From positions 1 to 64,000 of the forward strand of contig NZ_JAQZSG010000003.1 in NCBI RefSeq assembly GCF_028745515.1: a stretch of 64,000 nucleotides of DNA, written 5' to 3'. The notes beneath the pieces were generated by a model. It made no database searches and was not told where the DNA came from. It worked only from the letters and a program-made list of their open reading frames with translations. A program made the translations under genes and the position numbers. The DNA comes from Paenibacillus thermotolerans (GTDB lineage Bacteria; Bacillota; Bacilli; Paenibacillales; YIM-B00363). Shown here one piece after another: positions 8,508-17,085 of the stretch. The stretch's first letter is position 1, and every line of letters starts with the position of its first letter.

Positions 8508-9266
8508 TCAAACCGTAATGACCGATATTCCCCGGCTCGCAAACATTTGCAGCATCTCATCGGATAATGAACGGTCGGAAATGATCGTGTCGATGTCAGC
8601 CAACTCCGCAAACTGCGTAAACGCCTGCACGCCGAATTTGCTCGAATCGGCCAGCAATATCGTTTCATCCGCCATACCGACCATTTTTTGCTTCACCCTG
8701 GCCTGGAGCTCATTCGATTCGCTGATCCCCCGCTCGGGATGAATGCCCTTACAGGACAGAAACGCTTTATTTACGTGATACGAATCCAACGACCGCTCCG
8801 CCAGCGGGCCGACAAAGGACAGAGAGCGGGAAGCGAGCAGGCCGCCGGCGGAAAGCACCTCGATCCTTTCTTTGCCGCTGAGCTCAATTGCCACTTTAAT
8901 GGAGTTTGTCAGCACCGTAAGCGGGATATCCGGAACGAGCTTCGCCATATACCAGGCTGTCGTGCTGGCGTCCAGCAATATGCGCTCGCGCGGCTCGATC
9001 CGTTTGACGGCTTCTTCGGCGATCCGCTTTTTTTCCTCCGCATGTATAATTTCACGCTCGAAATAAGGCGTTTCCGGATGACTGTCCTTCACGCTCACCG
9101 CTCCGCCGTGGGAACGCCGAAGTCTTCCCGCCTGCTCCAGCCGGTCCAAATCCCGGCGAATCGTTTCTTCCGTAACGTCGCACAATTCGCTTAATTCGCT
9201 TACCCGAATGCTTCCCTTGTCATTGACCAATTGCACGATTTTCTCATAGCGTTCAGCAATCAGCAT
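8508..9266 (-). CDS. DeoR/GlpR family transcriptional regulator
   Basis: A 252-residue repressor with the family layout. It has an N-terminal winged helix (EKIVQLVNDKGSIRVSELSE, then TEETIRRDLDRLEQAGRLRR) and a C-terminal sugar-phosphate sensor domain of the DeoRC type (LDASTTAWYMAKLVP, LSFVGPLAERSLD, LLADSSKFG). Such proteins usually sense a phosphorylated sugar intermediate. It is the last gene of the run containing the CUT1 importer and starts 65 bases after the binding-protein gene, which suggests it controls that catabolic cluster. AGAGGT precedes the ATG. Confidence 0.9.
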   Translation of the reverse strand: MLIAERYEKIVQLVNDKGSIRVSELSELCDVTEETIRRDLDRLEQAGRLRRSHGGAVSVKDSHPETPYFEREIIHAEEKKRIAEEAVKRIEPRERILLDASTTAWYMAKLVPDIPLTVLTNSIKVAIELSGKERIEVLSAGGLLASRSLSFVGPLAERSLDSYHVNKAFLSCKGIHPERGISESNELQARVKQKMVGMADETILLADSSKFGVQAFTQFAELADIDTIISDRSLSDEMLQMFASRGISVITV

Positions 9267-9331
9267 AATGTACCTCTTCTTCTCTTCGGGTTATGCATTG
9301 CGCTTTCACTCCCGGTTCCAAAAGCTATATT

Positions 9332-10792
9332 CTATTGCTTTCGCCCGTAATCGTTATCCGGTCCCCACTGATTCGTTTGCATTTTCTCTTTCACGCCGCT
9401 TTGCATGATCTCCTTCAGCTGTTTGACGTAATCGTCAAGCGACAAACTCCCTTCCAAATAAAGCTGGCCGAGCTTTTGATTGTTTTCCGTTACGTTCTTA
9501 TCCACTTCGCCGCTGTAAATGTTGAGCAGCATACGGTCGCCGACAAACGCAAAGCCCTTCATCTGCTCCGGCAGGTCCGCCTTCTCGATAATCGGTGTCC
9601 TAAACAGCCTTTCGGCTAAAATCCCCTGTACCTTGGGAGAGGTTGCATACTTCAGAAAGTCCATAGCCGCGGGCAATTTTTCGGGTGCAATCGTTTTCGG
9701 TACGGCGAGATTGCCCGCCGGCACGCCGCCGATTTCCATCAATTTGCCTGAAGCGCTCGGATGGTTATCCTTAGTCAAATACGGAAGCGGGAACGCGCCG
9801 ATTTCAAACTTTCGCGCTTCCGATTGGAATAACGGCTTGCTTTGGCCCGACGTCCTCATGACCATGGCCGCTTTTCCTTGAAGGAACATATCGGAGGACG
9901 AGTCGAAATCGAGCCCGTTGAACCCCTTCGGCCAATAGCCGCTCCATTCCTTCACGATCGAGAATACGTCGCGGTACGGGGACTTCTCCAAATCGATAAT
10001 CCCTTGATCGACGGCCCTCACATATTCGTTTACTTCGATATTTCCGTTTCCGTCCGCGTCCATGACCCCGTAATCTCCCGCTACCAGCTCCTCGGTTAAT
10101 ATCCGGATCGACCAGCTGTAATTGTAGTCGCCCGGCTTCGAATTCGGGAACGCAAACGGAACGACCCCGATCGCTTTCAGCTTTTCATGCGCGTCCATAA
10201 ATTCGCTCCACGTTTTCGGCGGGGCGGCGATGCCCGCCTTTTTGAATAAATCCTTGTTATACAGCACCCGCACGACATTGACGAAGGTCGGAACGCTGGC
10301 ATACGTCCCGTCGGCGCCTACGAGCTGCTTCAGCACCGTTTGCGGAAACATGGCATCCCAGACTTGATCGTCCGCATATTTGTTCTTCTCTTTCATATAC
10401 GGCGTTAAATCGAGCAGTAAATCCTTTTTCAAATCCTCTTGGTCCCAAATATAACGCGTCGTAAAAATATCCGGAGCCGTGCCTCCGATCAGCTGCGTCG
10501 TCACCCATGTGCGGTGCTGCTCCACTCCCGGGAAAAACTGCGTGTCAAGGTTGATCGTTACGTCCGGATTCATATCCTGATATGCGGAAACGATTTCCTC
10601 CCAAGCCTTGATTTCATCCTGGTCTCCCTGGCTTTCCATCATGACCGTAACGTTCAATTCCACGGTAGAGCCGGACGACTCAGCGTTCTCCCTGCCTCCG
10701 CTGCAAGCGGTCAATGAAATACATGCGGCCATTGCGATTATTGCGGCGACGGCTGCCGGTAGCTTACCTTTTCCGGTATGTTTCTTCCCCAA
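9332..10792 (-). CDS. Sugar ABC transporter substrate-binding lipoprotein
   Basis: A 486-residue family-1 extracellular binding protein. The N-terminus has a basic stretch, a hydrophobic core and the lipobox LTAC, so it is lipid-anchored on the outside of the membrane. Family segments include ELNVTVMMESQGDQDEIKAW, FTTRYIWDQ, YNKDLFKKAGI and MDFLKYATSPKVQGI. The start is TTG with GAGGGAG five bases upstream. It follows the two permease genes by 18 bases, so it is last rather than first in the transporter set, which is unusual for CUT1 systems. The substrate is unknown, perhaps a sulfated or otherwise modified saccharide given the neighbouring enzymes. Confidence 0.9.
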   Translation of the reverse strand: MGKKHTGKGKLPAAVAAIIAMAACISLTACSGGRENAESSGSTVELNVTVMMESQGDQDEIKAWEEIVSAYQDMNPDVTINLDTQFFPGVEQHRTWVTTQLIGGTAPDIFTTRYIWDQEDLKKDLLLDLTPYMKEKNKYADDQVWDAMFPQTVLKQLVGADGTYASVPTFVNVVRVLYNKDLFKKAGIAAPPKTWSEFMDAHEKLKAIGVVPFAFPNSKPGDYNYSWSIRILTEELVAGDYGVMDADGNGNIEVNEYVRAVDQGIIDLEKSPYRDVFSIVKEWSGYWPKGFNGLDFDSSSDMFLQGKAAMVMRTSGQSKPLFQSEARKFEIGAFPLPYLTKDNHPSASGKLMEIGGVPAGNLAVPKTIAPEKLPAAMDFLKYATSPKVQGILAERLFRTPIIEKADLPEQMKGFAFVGDRMLLNIYSGEVDKNVTENNQKLGQLYLEGSLSLDDYVKQLKEIMQSGVKEKMQTNQWGPDNDYGRKQ

Positions 10793-10810
10793 TGCGACTC
10801 CCTCTTTTCT

Positions 10811-11620
10811 TTATCCTTTGACTGCACCTGCCGTAAATCCTTCTACGAACGACTTGCCCGAAGCGATAAACAATGCGAGCAGCGGTATGGAAGCAATGAC
10901 GAAGCCGGCAAATTGAATGCCCTGCACCTGGTCGAGCGGGCCGGTGACGCTGCTGATGGCAAGAATGACCGGCTTTACGCGGTCGCCCGACGTGATGACG
11001 AGCGGCCAAATATAGTTGTTCCAGCCGAGCAGCGCGTTCATGATCGATACGGTGGCCAAGATCGGCAAGGATAACGGGAGCATGATCCGCGTGAGGATCG
11101 TCAAGTCGCCCGCGCCTTCCATTTCCGCCGCTTCCATATAAGCATCCGATAAATCCTCGAAAAACGCCCGAATGAGCATGGTGGCCGTGGAGGACGCGCC
11201 GGCCATCGGTCCGAATATTTGCGCCCAATACGTGTTAATCAATCCGAGATGCTTAAATAAAACAAATTGCGGGATCAGCAGCAAGAAGCTTGGAACCATC
11301 ATTAACAGGAGAACGAAATAATAGAGCAGCTCTTTGCCGTGAAATGAATACCGGGCGAACGCATAGGCCGCCAAAGTGGAATTAATAAGCACGCATGCGA
11401 TGATGCCTGAAGTGATGACGATCGAATTGCCGAGGAACGGCCACAATTGACGGAACGCTTCCCCATAATTATCAAGGTGTAAAGGCATAGCCGGCCGCCA
11501 GAAGCTGTGTACCATCTGATCCTTATATTTCAACGAGGAGATCAGCAGCATATAGAACGGCAGCAGCGTAAGCGCGAGCAGGAACAGCAATGCAAGATGA
11601 TGCGCGGACGATTTGAGCAT
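10811..11620 (-). CDS. Carbohydrate ABC transporter permease (MalG type)
   Basis: A 269-residue inner-membrane permease with about six membrane segments. The cytoplasmic EAA loop reads YMEAAEMEGAGDLTILTRIMLPL, the contact site for the ATPase, and the N-terminal TLLPFYMLLISSLK is typical of MalG-like subunits. It pairs with the permease gene 51 bases upstream and the binding protein downstream. No ATPase gene is present in the cluster, so a shared MsmX-type ATPase elsewhere is expected. Confidence 0.9.
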   Translation of the reverse strand: MLKSSAHHLALLFLLALTLLPFYMLLISSLKYKDQMVHSFWRPAMPLHLDNYGEAFRQLWPFLGNSIVITSGIIACVLINSTLAAYAFARYSFHGKELLYYFVLLLMMVPSFLLLIPQFVLFKHLGLINTYWAQIFGPMAGASSTATMLIRAFFEDLSDAYMEAAEMEGAGDLTILTRIMLPLSLPILATVSIMNALLGWNNYIWPLVITSGDRVKPVILAISSVTGPLDQVQGIQFAGFVIASIPLLALFIASGKSFVEGFTAGAVKG

Positions 11621-11671
11621 CGGCCTTTGCAGGGGGAACCCCTCCTTGTAACGGAATCTTCGGTGTCTTCC

Positions 11672-12559
11672 TTACGATCTTCGGCGGAACGAACGGTTAA
11701 CCGCCAGCGTAAAGAGGAGCATGGTCAAGAAGAGCACGACTCCGATCGCGGAGGCAAACCCTAATTCGTTATATTCAAACCCTCTTTTATATAAATAAAG
11801 CGCCGGAGTGAGCGTCGTGTACCCCGGACCGCCGTTTGTCAGTACGAGAACATTTTCAAAGCTTTGAAATTGGTTTATGCAAGCAAGCAGAAGCACAAGA
11901 CGAATTTGCGTGACAAGCTGCGGCAGCTCCAAATAGGCGAACCTTTGACCGACTCCCATCCCATCGATATAGCCTGCTTCGTACAGCTCGCGGGGAATGG
12001 CGACGAGTCCCGCCAGAAAGATGAGGAACGAAATGCCTCCGACCCACGGGAAATTGACGAACACGATGGCCCACAGCGCGGTGCCGCTGTCACCGAGCCA
12101 GGCTTGCGTCCAGGAGCCCAGCCCCGCCGATTCCAGGAATGTGTTGATGATGCCGTTACCCATATAAATCCATCGCCACAATAAAAAAATGATGATGGAC
12201 GGTACGACGAGCGGCAGCAAAAACATAAATTTATACGCGTTTTGCAGCTTCCGCTTGGCTACATGGTGCACAAGAAGCGCCCCAAGCAGCGGAAGCGTAA
12301 TTTGTATCAATGCGAAGCTTCCGGTATACCATGCAATGTTACCCATCGCTTCATAAAAAATCGGATCCGAGAACAGCCTGGAGAAGTTGCTCATGCCGAC
12401 GAACCGGTTGACGTTCGCTCCGTTCCATTCGTACATCGATTTCACGAACGCTGAGAAGAGCGGAATATATTTAAACAAAATCATAGAAATAAAGATCGGC
12501 GTCAAAAATAGGAACGCTTTCAAATAAACGACGGCGCTTCTTCGCCGAACGGTCGGCAA
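11672..12559 (-). CDS. Sugar ABC transporter permease (MalF type)
   Basis: A 295-residue membrane protein with six predicted segments. The EAA loop is RELYEAGYIDGMGVGQRFAYLELPQL, slightly degenerate, and the end has the common NELGFASAIGVVLFL segment. It starts at TTG with GGAGTGA six bases upstream. It opens the transporter part of the run and lies 106 bases after the formylglycine-type sulfatase gene. Confidence 0.9.
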   Translation of the reverse strand: MPTVRRRSAVVYLKAFLFLTPIFISMILFKYIPLFSAFVKSMYEWNGANVNRFVGMSNFSRLFSDPIFYEAMGNIAWYTGSFALIQITLPLLGALLVHHVAKRKLQNAYKFMFLLPLVVPSIIIFLLWRWIYMGNGIINTFLESAGLGSWTQAWLGDSGTALWAIVFVNFPWVGGISFLIFLAGLVAIPRELYEAGYIDGMGVGQRFAYLELPQLVTQIRLVLLLACINQFQSFENVLVLTNGGPGYTTLTPALYLYKRGFEYNELGFASAIGVVLFLTMLLFTLAVNRSFRRRS

Positions 12560-12665
12560 CTCTCGTCACTCCTCTCTATCTCTCCGGTTGAATTCATTGT
12601 ATAAAACCGAGCGGCGGCGGGTCATGGTTCATAGCGCCATATTGGAGGCGAATTCCGACAAGTCC

Positions 12666-14084
12666 TCAGGATAAGCGGCTCAGCTTCCGTTCTTCCGTCA
12701 GCTGTCTTCGCATCCACTCGTTGGCGACAAGAGGATCTCCGTCCGCCTGCAGACGCTCGTATAACGATAAGCGCAGCTCCCGAAGCGTCGCGGAACAACG
12801 CTCGTCGGCCGCTACATTCATCAGCTCGGCGGGATCGCGCTCCAAATCGTAAAGCTCGTCGACGTCCGTCGTATTCCAGATGTACTTCCATCGTCTCGTC
12901 CGGATCATTCGCTGCGTGTACAGCCCGAATTGCTGTCCGTTGTAGGCGGACACGACCGCGTTCCTCGGAGGCTGGCTGTTCCTGCCGCCGGTTAACAGCG
13001 GAGCGAACGACGCCCCGTGAAAGTATCCGGGTGCGGGTCCTTCCAACCCGAGCAGCTCCAGTACAGTCGGGGCCATATCCAACAAGCTGTATACGAATTC
13101 GTCGTTCCTTGCGCCTGCCGCACCGAAACCCGGCAATCGGACAATCAGCGGCACGCGAACCACATCGTCGTAAAGCACGTAATGTTTGTCCATCATTCGA
13201 TGCGAGCCGCACATATCCCCGTGATCGGCCGTGAACACGACAATCGTATGCTCCGCCGCGCCCGTCTCCTCAAGCGTTCGCAGCACGATGCCGATCGCTT
13301 CGTCCAATTGCGATATAATGCCGAAGTACCTTGCGACGACGGGTGACCAGTCCTCCCAAGATAAGCTCTCGATTCCCCAGTTATACAGCTGCTGCCTCTG
13401 AATATACGGCTTCCCCGCGAACGTCTCGCGAAAGCTCGGCCATTCCCGAATGGAAGCGGGGTCGTACATCGTTGCAAATTTCCCCGAAGGACGGCACGGC
13501 AAATGCGGCTCGGAAAAATGAAGCGCCATATGCCACGGACGGCCGCCGCTCTGCAGCCTTCGCAGCTGCTCCGACGCTTGCCCGGCGAACCAATGCGTAG
13601 AGCTGTCTTCCACGGGAATCGGGTTCGGTTCCCCGAAAAATCCGCTCGTGTACGCGACGTGCGGGTAACGCTGCTTGCGGAACTCCCGGTATCGTTCTTC
13701 CCCGATCACCTGATCGAAGCCGAACGCCGTCGCATCCAGCTGCGGATGCACACCCCACTTGCCCAAATACGCTAAATCGTATCCGTTCTCGGCCAGCGTG
13801 CGCGTCCAAGTAAAATCCGAAGGCTGCAAGGAGCCTGTCGGAAGAGCGCCGTTGAAGTTCCAAAGAGCGCCGAACGCTTCCGGACGTCTCCCGTTCAGCA
13901 GCGACTGTCGGGCCGGACAGCAAACCGGGAAATGGGAATAGGCGCTGCTGAATGTAACGCCTTCCTTGGATAACGCGTCAAGGTTCGGCGTATGAACCGG
14001 ATGGAAGCCGCTTGCGCCGATGCAATCGTAACGCAGCTGATCCGCCGTAATGATCAACAAGTTCGGAGGCGTATCCTTTCTCAT
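12666..14084 (-). CDS. Sulfatase, formylglycine (Cys) type
   Basis: A 472-residue arylsulfatase-type enzyme of the alkaline phosphatase superfamily, expected to remove sulfate esters from a saccharide. The activation motif is CCPARQSLLNGR, with Cys55, Pro57 and Arg59 forming the C-x-P-x-R pattern needed for conversion of Cys55 to formylglycine. Metal ligands are suggested by IITADQLRYD near the N-terminus and FTADHGDMCGSH later. I chose the ATG of MRKDTPPNLL because GGAAGGGAAG lies just upstream; the longer frame has no such site. No signal peptide is seen, so it should act inside the cell on imported substrate. The sulfatase-maturing enzyme is not in the window. Confidence 0.88.
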   Translation of the reverse strand: MRKDTPPNLLIITADQLRYDCIGASGFHPVHTPNLDALSKEGVTFSSAYSHFPVCCPARQSLLNGRRPEAFGALWNFNGALPTGSLQPSDFTWTRTLAENGYDLAYLGKWGVHPQLDATAFGFDQVIGEERYREFRKQRYPHVAYTSGFFGEPNPIPVEDSSTHWFAGQASEQLRRLQSGGRPWHMALHFSEPHLPCRPSGKFATMYDPASIREWPSFRETFAGKPYIQRQQLYNWGIESLSWEDWSPVVARYFGIISQLDEAIGIVLRTLEETGAAEHTIVVFTADHGDMCGSHRMMDKHYVLYDDVVRVPLIVRLPGFGAAGARNDEFVYSLLDMAPTVLELLGLEGPAPGYFHGASFAPLLTGGRNSQPPRNAVVSAYNGQQFGLYTQRMIRTRRWKYIWNTTDVDELYDLERDPAELMNVAADERCSATLRELRLSLYERLQADGDPLVANEWMRRQLTEERKLSRLS

Positions 14085-14124
14085 GGTTTCTTCCCTTCCT
14101 TCCGTGCCGTATGTCCGCGATGAA

Positions 14125-15036
14125 TTATCCGATATATTCGCGGGATGCGCCTCCGTTCTGCCCTTCCACTCGATATTGGCTCGGAGAGCAGCCTGTGAGC
14201 CGTTGAAACAGACGGCTGAAGAAGGAAGGATCGTCATACCCCACCATCGCCGCGATCGCGATCACCTTCTCCTCCGTGTCGAGCAGCAAATGCCGGGCGC
14301 GGCCGATGCGAATGTCATGCAATATTTCGATTACGCTTCGGCCGTATTCCCGCCGAACGAGCCGGTTCAGCTGGCGGGTGCTGATGTTGAACAGCTCGGA
14401 TAGCGACTGCAGCGATATTTTTTTATCGTAGTTGCGCTCCATGTAACCGTGGATGCGCCGCGCCGTCATTTGACTCTCCTGCTTGCGCAGCGGCAGTACC
14501 TTCTGCTGCATTCCCATATGGTTGTAATAACGGGACAGCAGAACCAGCAGCTCGATCAGCTTCAAACGGATGATCGTCTTATGCCCCATGCCGGCGCTTC
14601 CGATTTCGCGGATCATATCCTCCAGCAGCGCTAACACGTGAGCGGCTTCCCGTCCGCTTACGTTCAAGCGGTGATTAAACCGGATGTCGTCCGAAAGAAA
14701 CGGATGAACGTAAAAATAGTCCATCGAACCCGTTATTTCCAGCTCCCGAAGCAAGGTGTCGGGAATGAAGGAAGGCATAAACAAGCAATTGATGATTTCG
14801 ATTTTGTCTCCGGCTTCCAATGCGTACGAGTGCGTTTCCCCCGGGTTAATAATAAACACGTCTCCTGCTTTTATTTCGTAGAGCGTCCCTTCGAAGCAAT
14901 GCATTCCGTTGCCGCCGACTACATAAACAAGCTCTATAAATTCATGGCTGTGCTCTTGAATCGAAGAGTGGATCGTTCGCGTAATCCAGAAAGGAAAATC
15001 TTCGTTCATGAACTGGCTGCTGATCAGCTTATTCAC
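14125..15036 (-). CDS. AraC family transcriptional regulator with cupin sensor domain
   Basis: A 303-residue regulator. Residues 1-130 form a cupin-like sensing domain (HSHEFIELVYVVGGNGMHCFEG, then AGDVFIINPGETHSY). The C-terminal hundred residues hold the two AraC helix-turn-helix motifs (LSELFNISTRQLNRLVRREY and AAMVGYDDPSFFSRLFQRLTG). The GTG start follows the stop of the preceding sulfatase-like gene by five bases. The regulator at 34040-34942 is a clear paralogue along its whole length. A regulator in the middle of a catabolic run is unusual and suggests it controls the run itself. Confidence 0.9.
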   Translation of the reverse strand: MNKLISSQFMNEDFPFWITRTIHSSIQEHSHEFIELVYVVGGNGMHCFEGTLYEIKAGDVFIINPGETHSYALEAGDKIEIINCLFMPSFIPDTLLRELEITGSMDYFYVHPFLSDDIRFNHRLNVSGREAAHVLALLEDMIREIGSAGMGHKTIIRLKLIELLVLLSRYYNHMGMQQKVLPLRKQESQMTARRIHGYMERNYDKKISLQSLSELFNISTRQLNRLVRREYGRSVIEILHDIRIGRARHLLLDTEEKVIAIAAMVGYDDPSFFSRLFQRLTGCSPSQYRVEGQNGGASREYIG

Positions 15037-15041
15037 ACATC

Positions 15042-16490
15042 TCACCGCCCGTCTTCCTGCTTCGCTTGCCTTGACCTTGCGATCCGCTGCGCCTCGTCGA
15101 ATCGTTCTCTGCGCGGATCGCTGTACCATTGCTCCCAGGTCATACCGACACCGTTCAAAATTTGCTCGATCCGTCTGCGAAACGGCAGCCCGGCCTCTTT
15201 CAATTGAATCGTCATTGGATCGTTACGGCCGGCCAGCTTGTCATCGATCCATCGTTCCAACCGCCGCCCCAATTCGCCCGCAAGTTCCGGCTGTTCGGCC
15301 GCAATATTGACCTTCTCCTCCGGATCCGCTGCGAGATCGTACAGCTCCTGCTCCGGTCTATGAAACAGGCCGGAGTCGTACGTACGTATAAACTTATAAC
15401 GCTCGGTGCGAATTCCTCTAGCCGCTTGCCATGCGCACTCGCTTAAATAAACTTCCTTGTGCGTGCGTTCGGCTTCCCCGCGAATGGCGGGCCACAAGCT
15501 GCGGCCGTCGAGGCTTTCCGGCTCCGCCAGCTCGGATATTTCGATTGTTTCCGGAGCGGCGGCGCGAGCGGCCTCCAATAAGGTCGGGAGCAGGTCGACC
15601 TGCTGCACGAGCCCCGTAACTCTCCGCCCTTCCGGGATCTGCCCCGGCCATCGCATGATGATCGGAACGTGCACAGTAGGCTCGTATAGCCCGCAATGGT
15701 CCCAATAAATGTCGTGCTCCGTCAAGCTTTCGCCGTGATCTCCGAACAGAACGAGCAGCGTATCTTCCCGGATGCCCAGCTTCTCCAGATGCAGATCCAG
15801 CTCCTGCAGCCGGTCGTCCAAATAACGAATTTCCGCGTCGTATAGCGCGTCGTAATAGGCGCTGTCCGTGACCGGACCGATCAAATCGTAATGATGGTGT
15901 TTAAAAAAAGGATACGCGAGATGATTGTAGGCTCGTTCCATGCTGCGGTTGTCCGGGTCGTACGGATTTTTACCAGAATCGTAAAATTGCGCCGCGTACG
16001 GCTCCGGCGGCAAGTAAGGCGTATGCGGATCCCAATAGTGAAGAAATAGAAAAAACGGTTCGTCCTTATGCTGCTCGATCCAGGGCAATGCGAGCCCATT
16101 GACGGTTTTCCCGTCGATCCAGCGCGTTTTGCCCGAGCTGTTGATGTAATAACGGTACCCTCTCGCAAACCATTCCTTCAGATGGTACAAATTGTCCACC
16201 GCCGCCGTTGTAAATCCTGCGGAGCGAAGCATGGCCGGCAGCCATGGAGTGGATTTAGGCAGCCGCGTCAGCTCCGAGCCGTGCGACACGACGCCTGTCG
16301 TGAGACCGACCTTGCCGGTGAAAATGCCGGTATGCGCTACTTCCGTCGGAATATCGGCCGCATAGGCTCGCTCGAACAAGACGCCTTGAGAAGCGATGGC
16401 GTCGAGATAAGGGCTTGTCGGCTTCCCGTATCCGTAGCAGCTAAGTCTGGAAGCCCTTAGCGTGTCGAGAGAAACAAGGATAATGTTCAT
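15042..16490 (-). CDS. Sulfatase-like hydrolase, Thr at the nucleophile position
   Basis: A 482-residue alkaline-phosphatase-superfamily protein resembling sulfatases along its length (MNIILVSLDTLRASRLSCYG; FFLFLHYWDPHTPYLPP; FGDHGESLTEHD; HVPIIMRWPG). The region that normally holds C-x-P-x-R reads DIPTEVAHTGIFTG. Aligned on the closing TG, Thr49 falls where the formylglycine Cys should be, and no Cys or Ser is available there. Thr nucleophiles are known in nucleotide phosphodiesterases of the same superfamily, so this may cleave or transfer a phosphate ester instead of a sulfate. It starts at the ATG overlapping the cysC stop (ATGA). The protein at 18171-19574 is a paralogue. Confidence 0.8.
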   Translation of the reverse strand: MNIILVSLDTLRASRLSCYGYGKPTSPYLDAIASQGVLFERAYAADIPTEVAHTGIFTGKVGLTTGVVSHGSELTRLPKSTPWLPAMLRSAGFTTAAVDNLYHLKEWFARGYRYYINSSGKTRWIDGKTVNGLALPWIEQHKDEPFFLFLHYWDPHTPYLPPEPYAAQFYDSGKNPYDPDNRSMERAYNHLAYPFFKHHHYDLIGPVTDSAYYDALYDAEIRYLDDRLQELDLHLEKLGIREDTLLVLFGDHGESLTEHDIYWDHCGLYEPTVHVPIIMRWPGQIPEGRRVTGLVQQVDLLPTLLEAARAAAPETIEISELAEPESLDGRSLWPAIRGEAERTHKEVYLSECAWQAARGIRTERYKFIRTYDSGLFHRPEQELYDLAADPEEKVNIAAEQPELAGELGRRLERWIDDKLAGRNDPMTIQLKEAGLPFRRRIEQILNGVGMTWEQWYSDPRRERFDEAQRIARSRQAKQEDGR

Positions 16491-17056
16491 ACCGTTCTCT
16501 CCTCCTCTCCGACCGCCGGGACGGACGCGCGGGCGGTTTGTTGTTCCAGCCAGGCAAGGATGTCCGCCGCATTTTGCTCCACCGTGTTCGTTTGGGTGTC
16601 GATGACGAGATCCGGACAAGCCGGCACGTCGTACGGGTCGGAAATGCCGGTGAAGGATGAAACTTCTCCCCTTCTTGCCCTTGCGTACAACCCTTTCACC
16701 TCGCGTTTCTCGCACTCTTCCACAGGGCACTTGACGTAAATTTCCACGTATCCCGGGACGGATGTCCGCAGCAAATCTCTCATTTCCCGATAAGGCGTAA
16801 TGGCGGAAACTAGAACGGTAACTCCGTTTCGGGAAAGCAGCTTGGAAACATAGGCGATCCGTTTAATGTTTTCGATTCGATCCTCCCGCCGAAAGCCGAG
16901 CCCCTTGCAAATCGTTTCGCGAAGCTCATCGCCGTCGAGCAGCTCGGCACGCACGCCTTGATGAAGCAAATCGGCAGCTACCCGCTTTGCGGTCGTCGTT
17001 TTCCCCGAGCCTGACAAGCCCGTAAACCAAAGCACCTTTCCTTCGCTAGCCCCCAT
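16487..17056 (-). CDS. cysC: Adenylyl-sulfate kinase (APS kinase)
   Basis: A 189-residue kinase that phosphorylates adenosine 5'-phosphosulfate to PAPS. Walker A is GLSGSGKTT. The family segments LLDGDELRETICKGLGF, ENIKRIAYVSKLL, SAITPYREMRD, KGLYARARRGE and FTGISDPYD are all recognisable. No ATP sulfurylase or PAPS reductase gene is nearby, so this is not part of an ordinary assimilation operon. It overlaps the following sulfatase-like gene by four bases and follows an oxidoreductase gene by 29 bases, which ties it to the catabolic run. AAAGGAG lies about ten bases before the ATG. Confidence 0.9.
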   Translation of the reverse strand: MGASEGKVLWFTGLSGSGKTTTAKRVAADLLHQGVRAELLDGDELRETICKGLGFRREDRIENIKRIAYVSKLLSRNGVTVLVSAITPYREMRDLLRTSVPGYVEIYVKCPVEECEKREVKGLYARARRGEVSSFTGISDPYDVPACPDLVIDTQTNTVEQNAADILAWLEQQTARASVPAVGEEERTV

Positions 17057-17085
17057 TCGTTCCGGCTCCTTTGCTGGAAATATGT

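Noticed and set aside
9293-9309. cre-like sequence (TGCATTGCGCTTTCA) between the binding-protein and DeoR genes
   Set aside because: Only the right arm fits the CcpA consensus; the left arm is out of register by one base.
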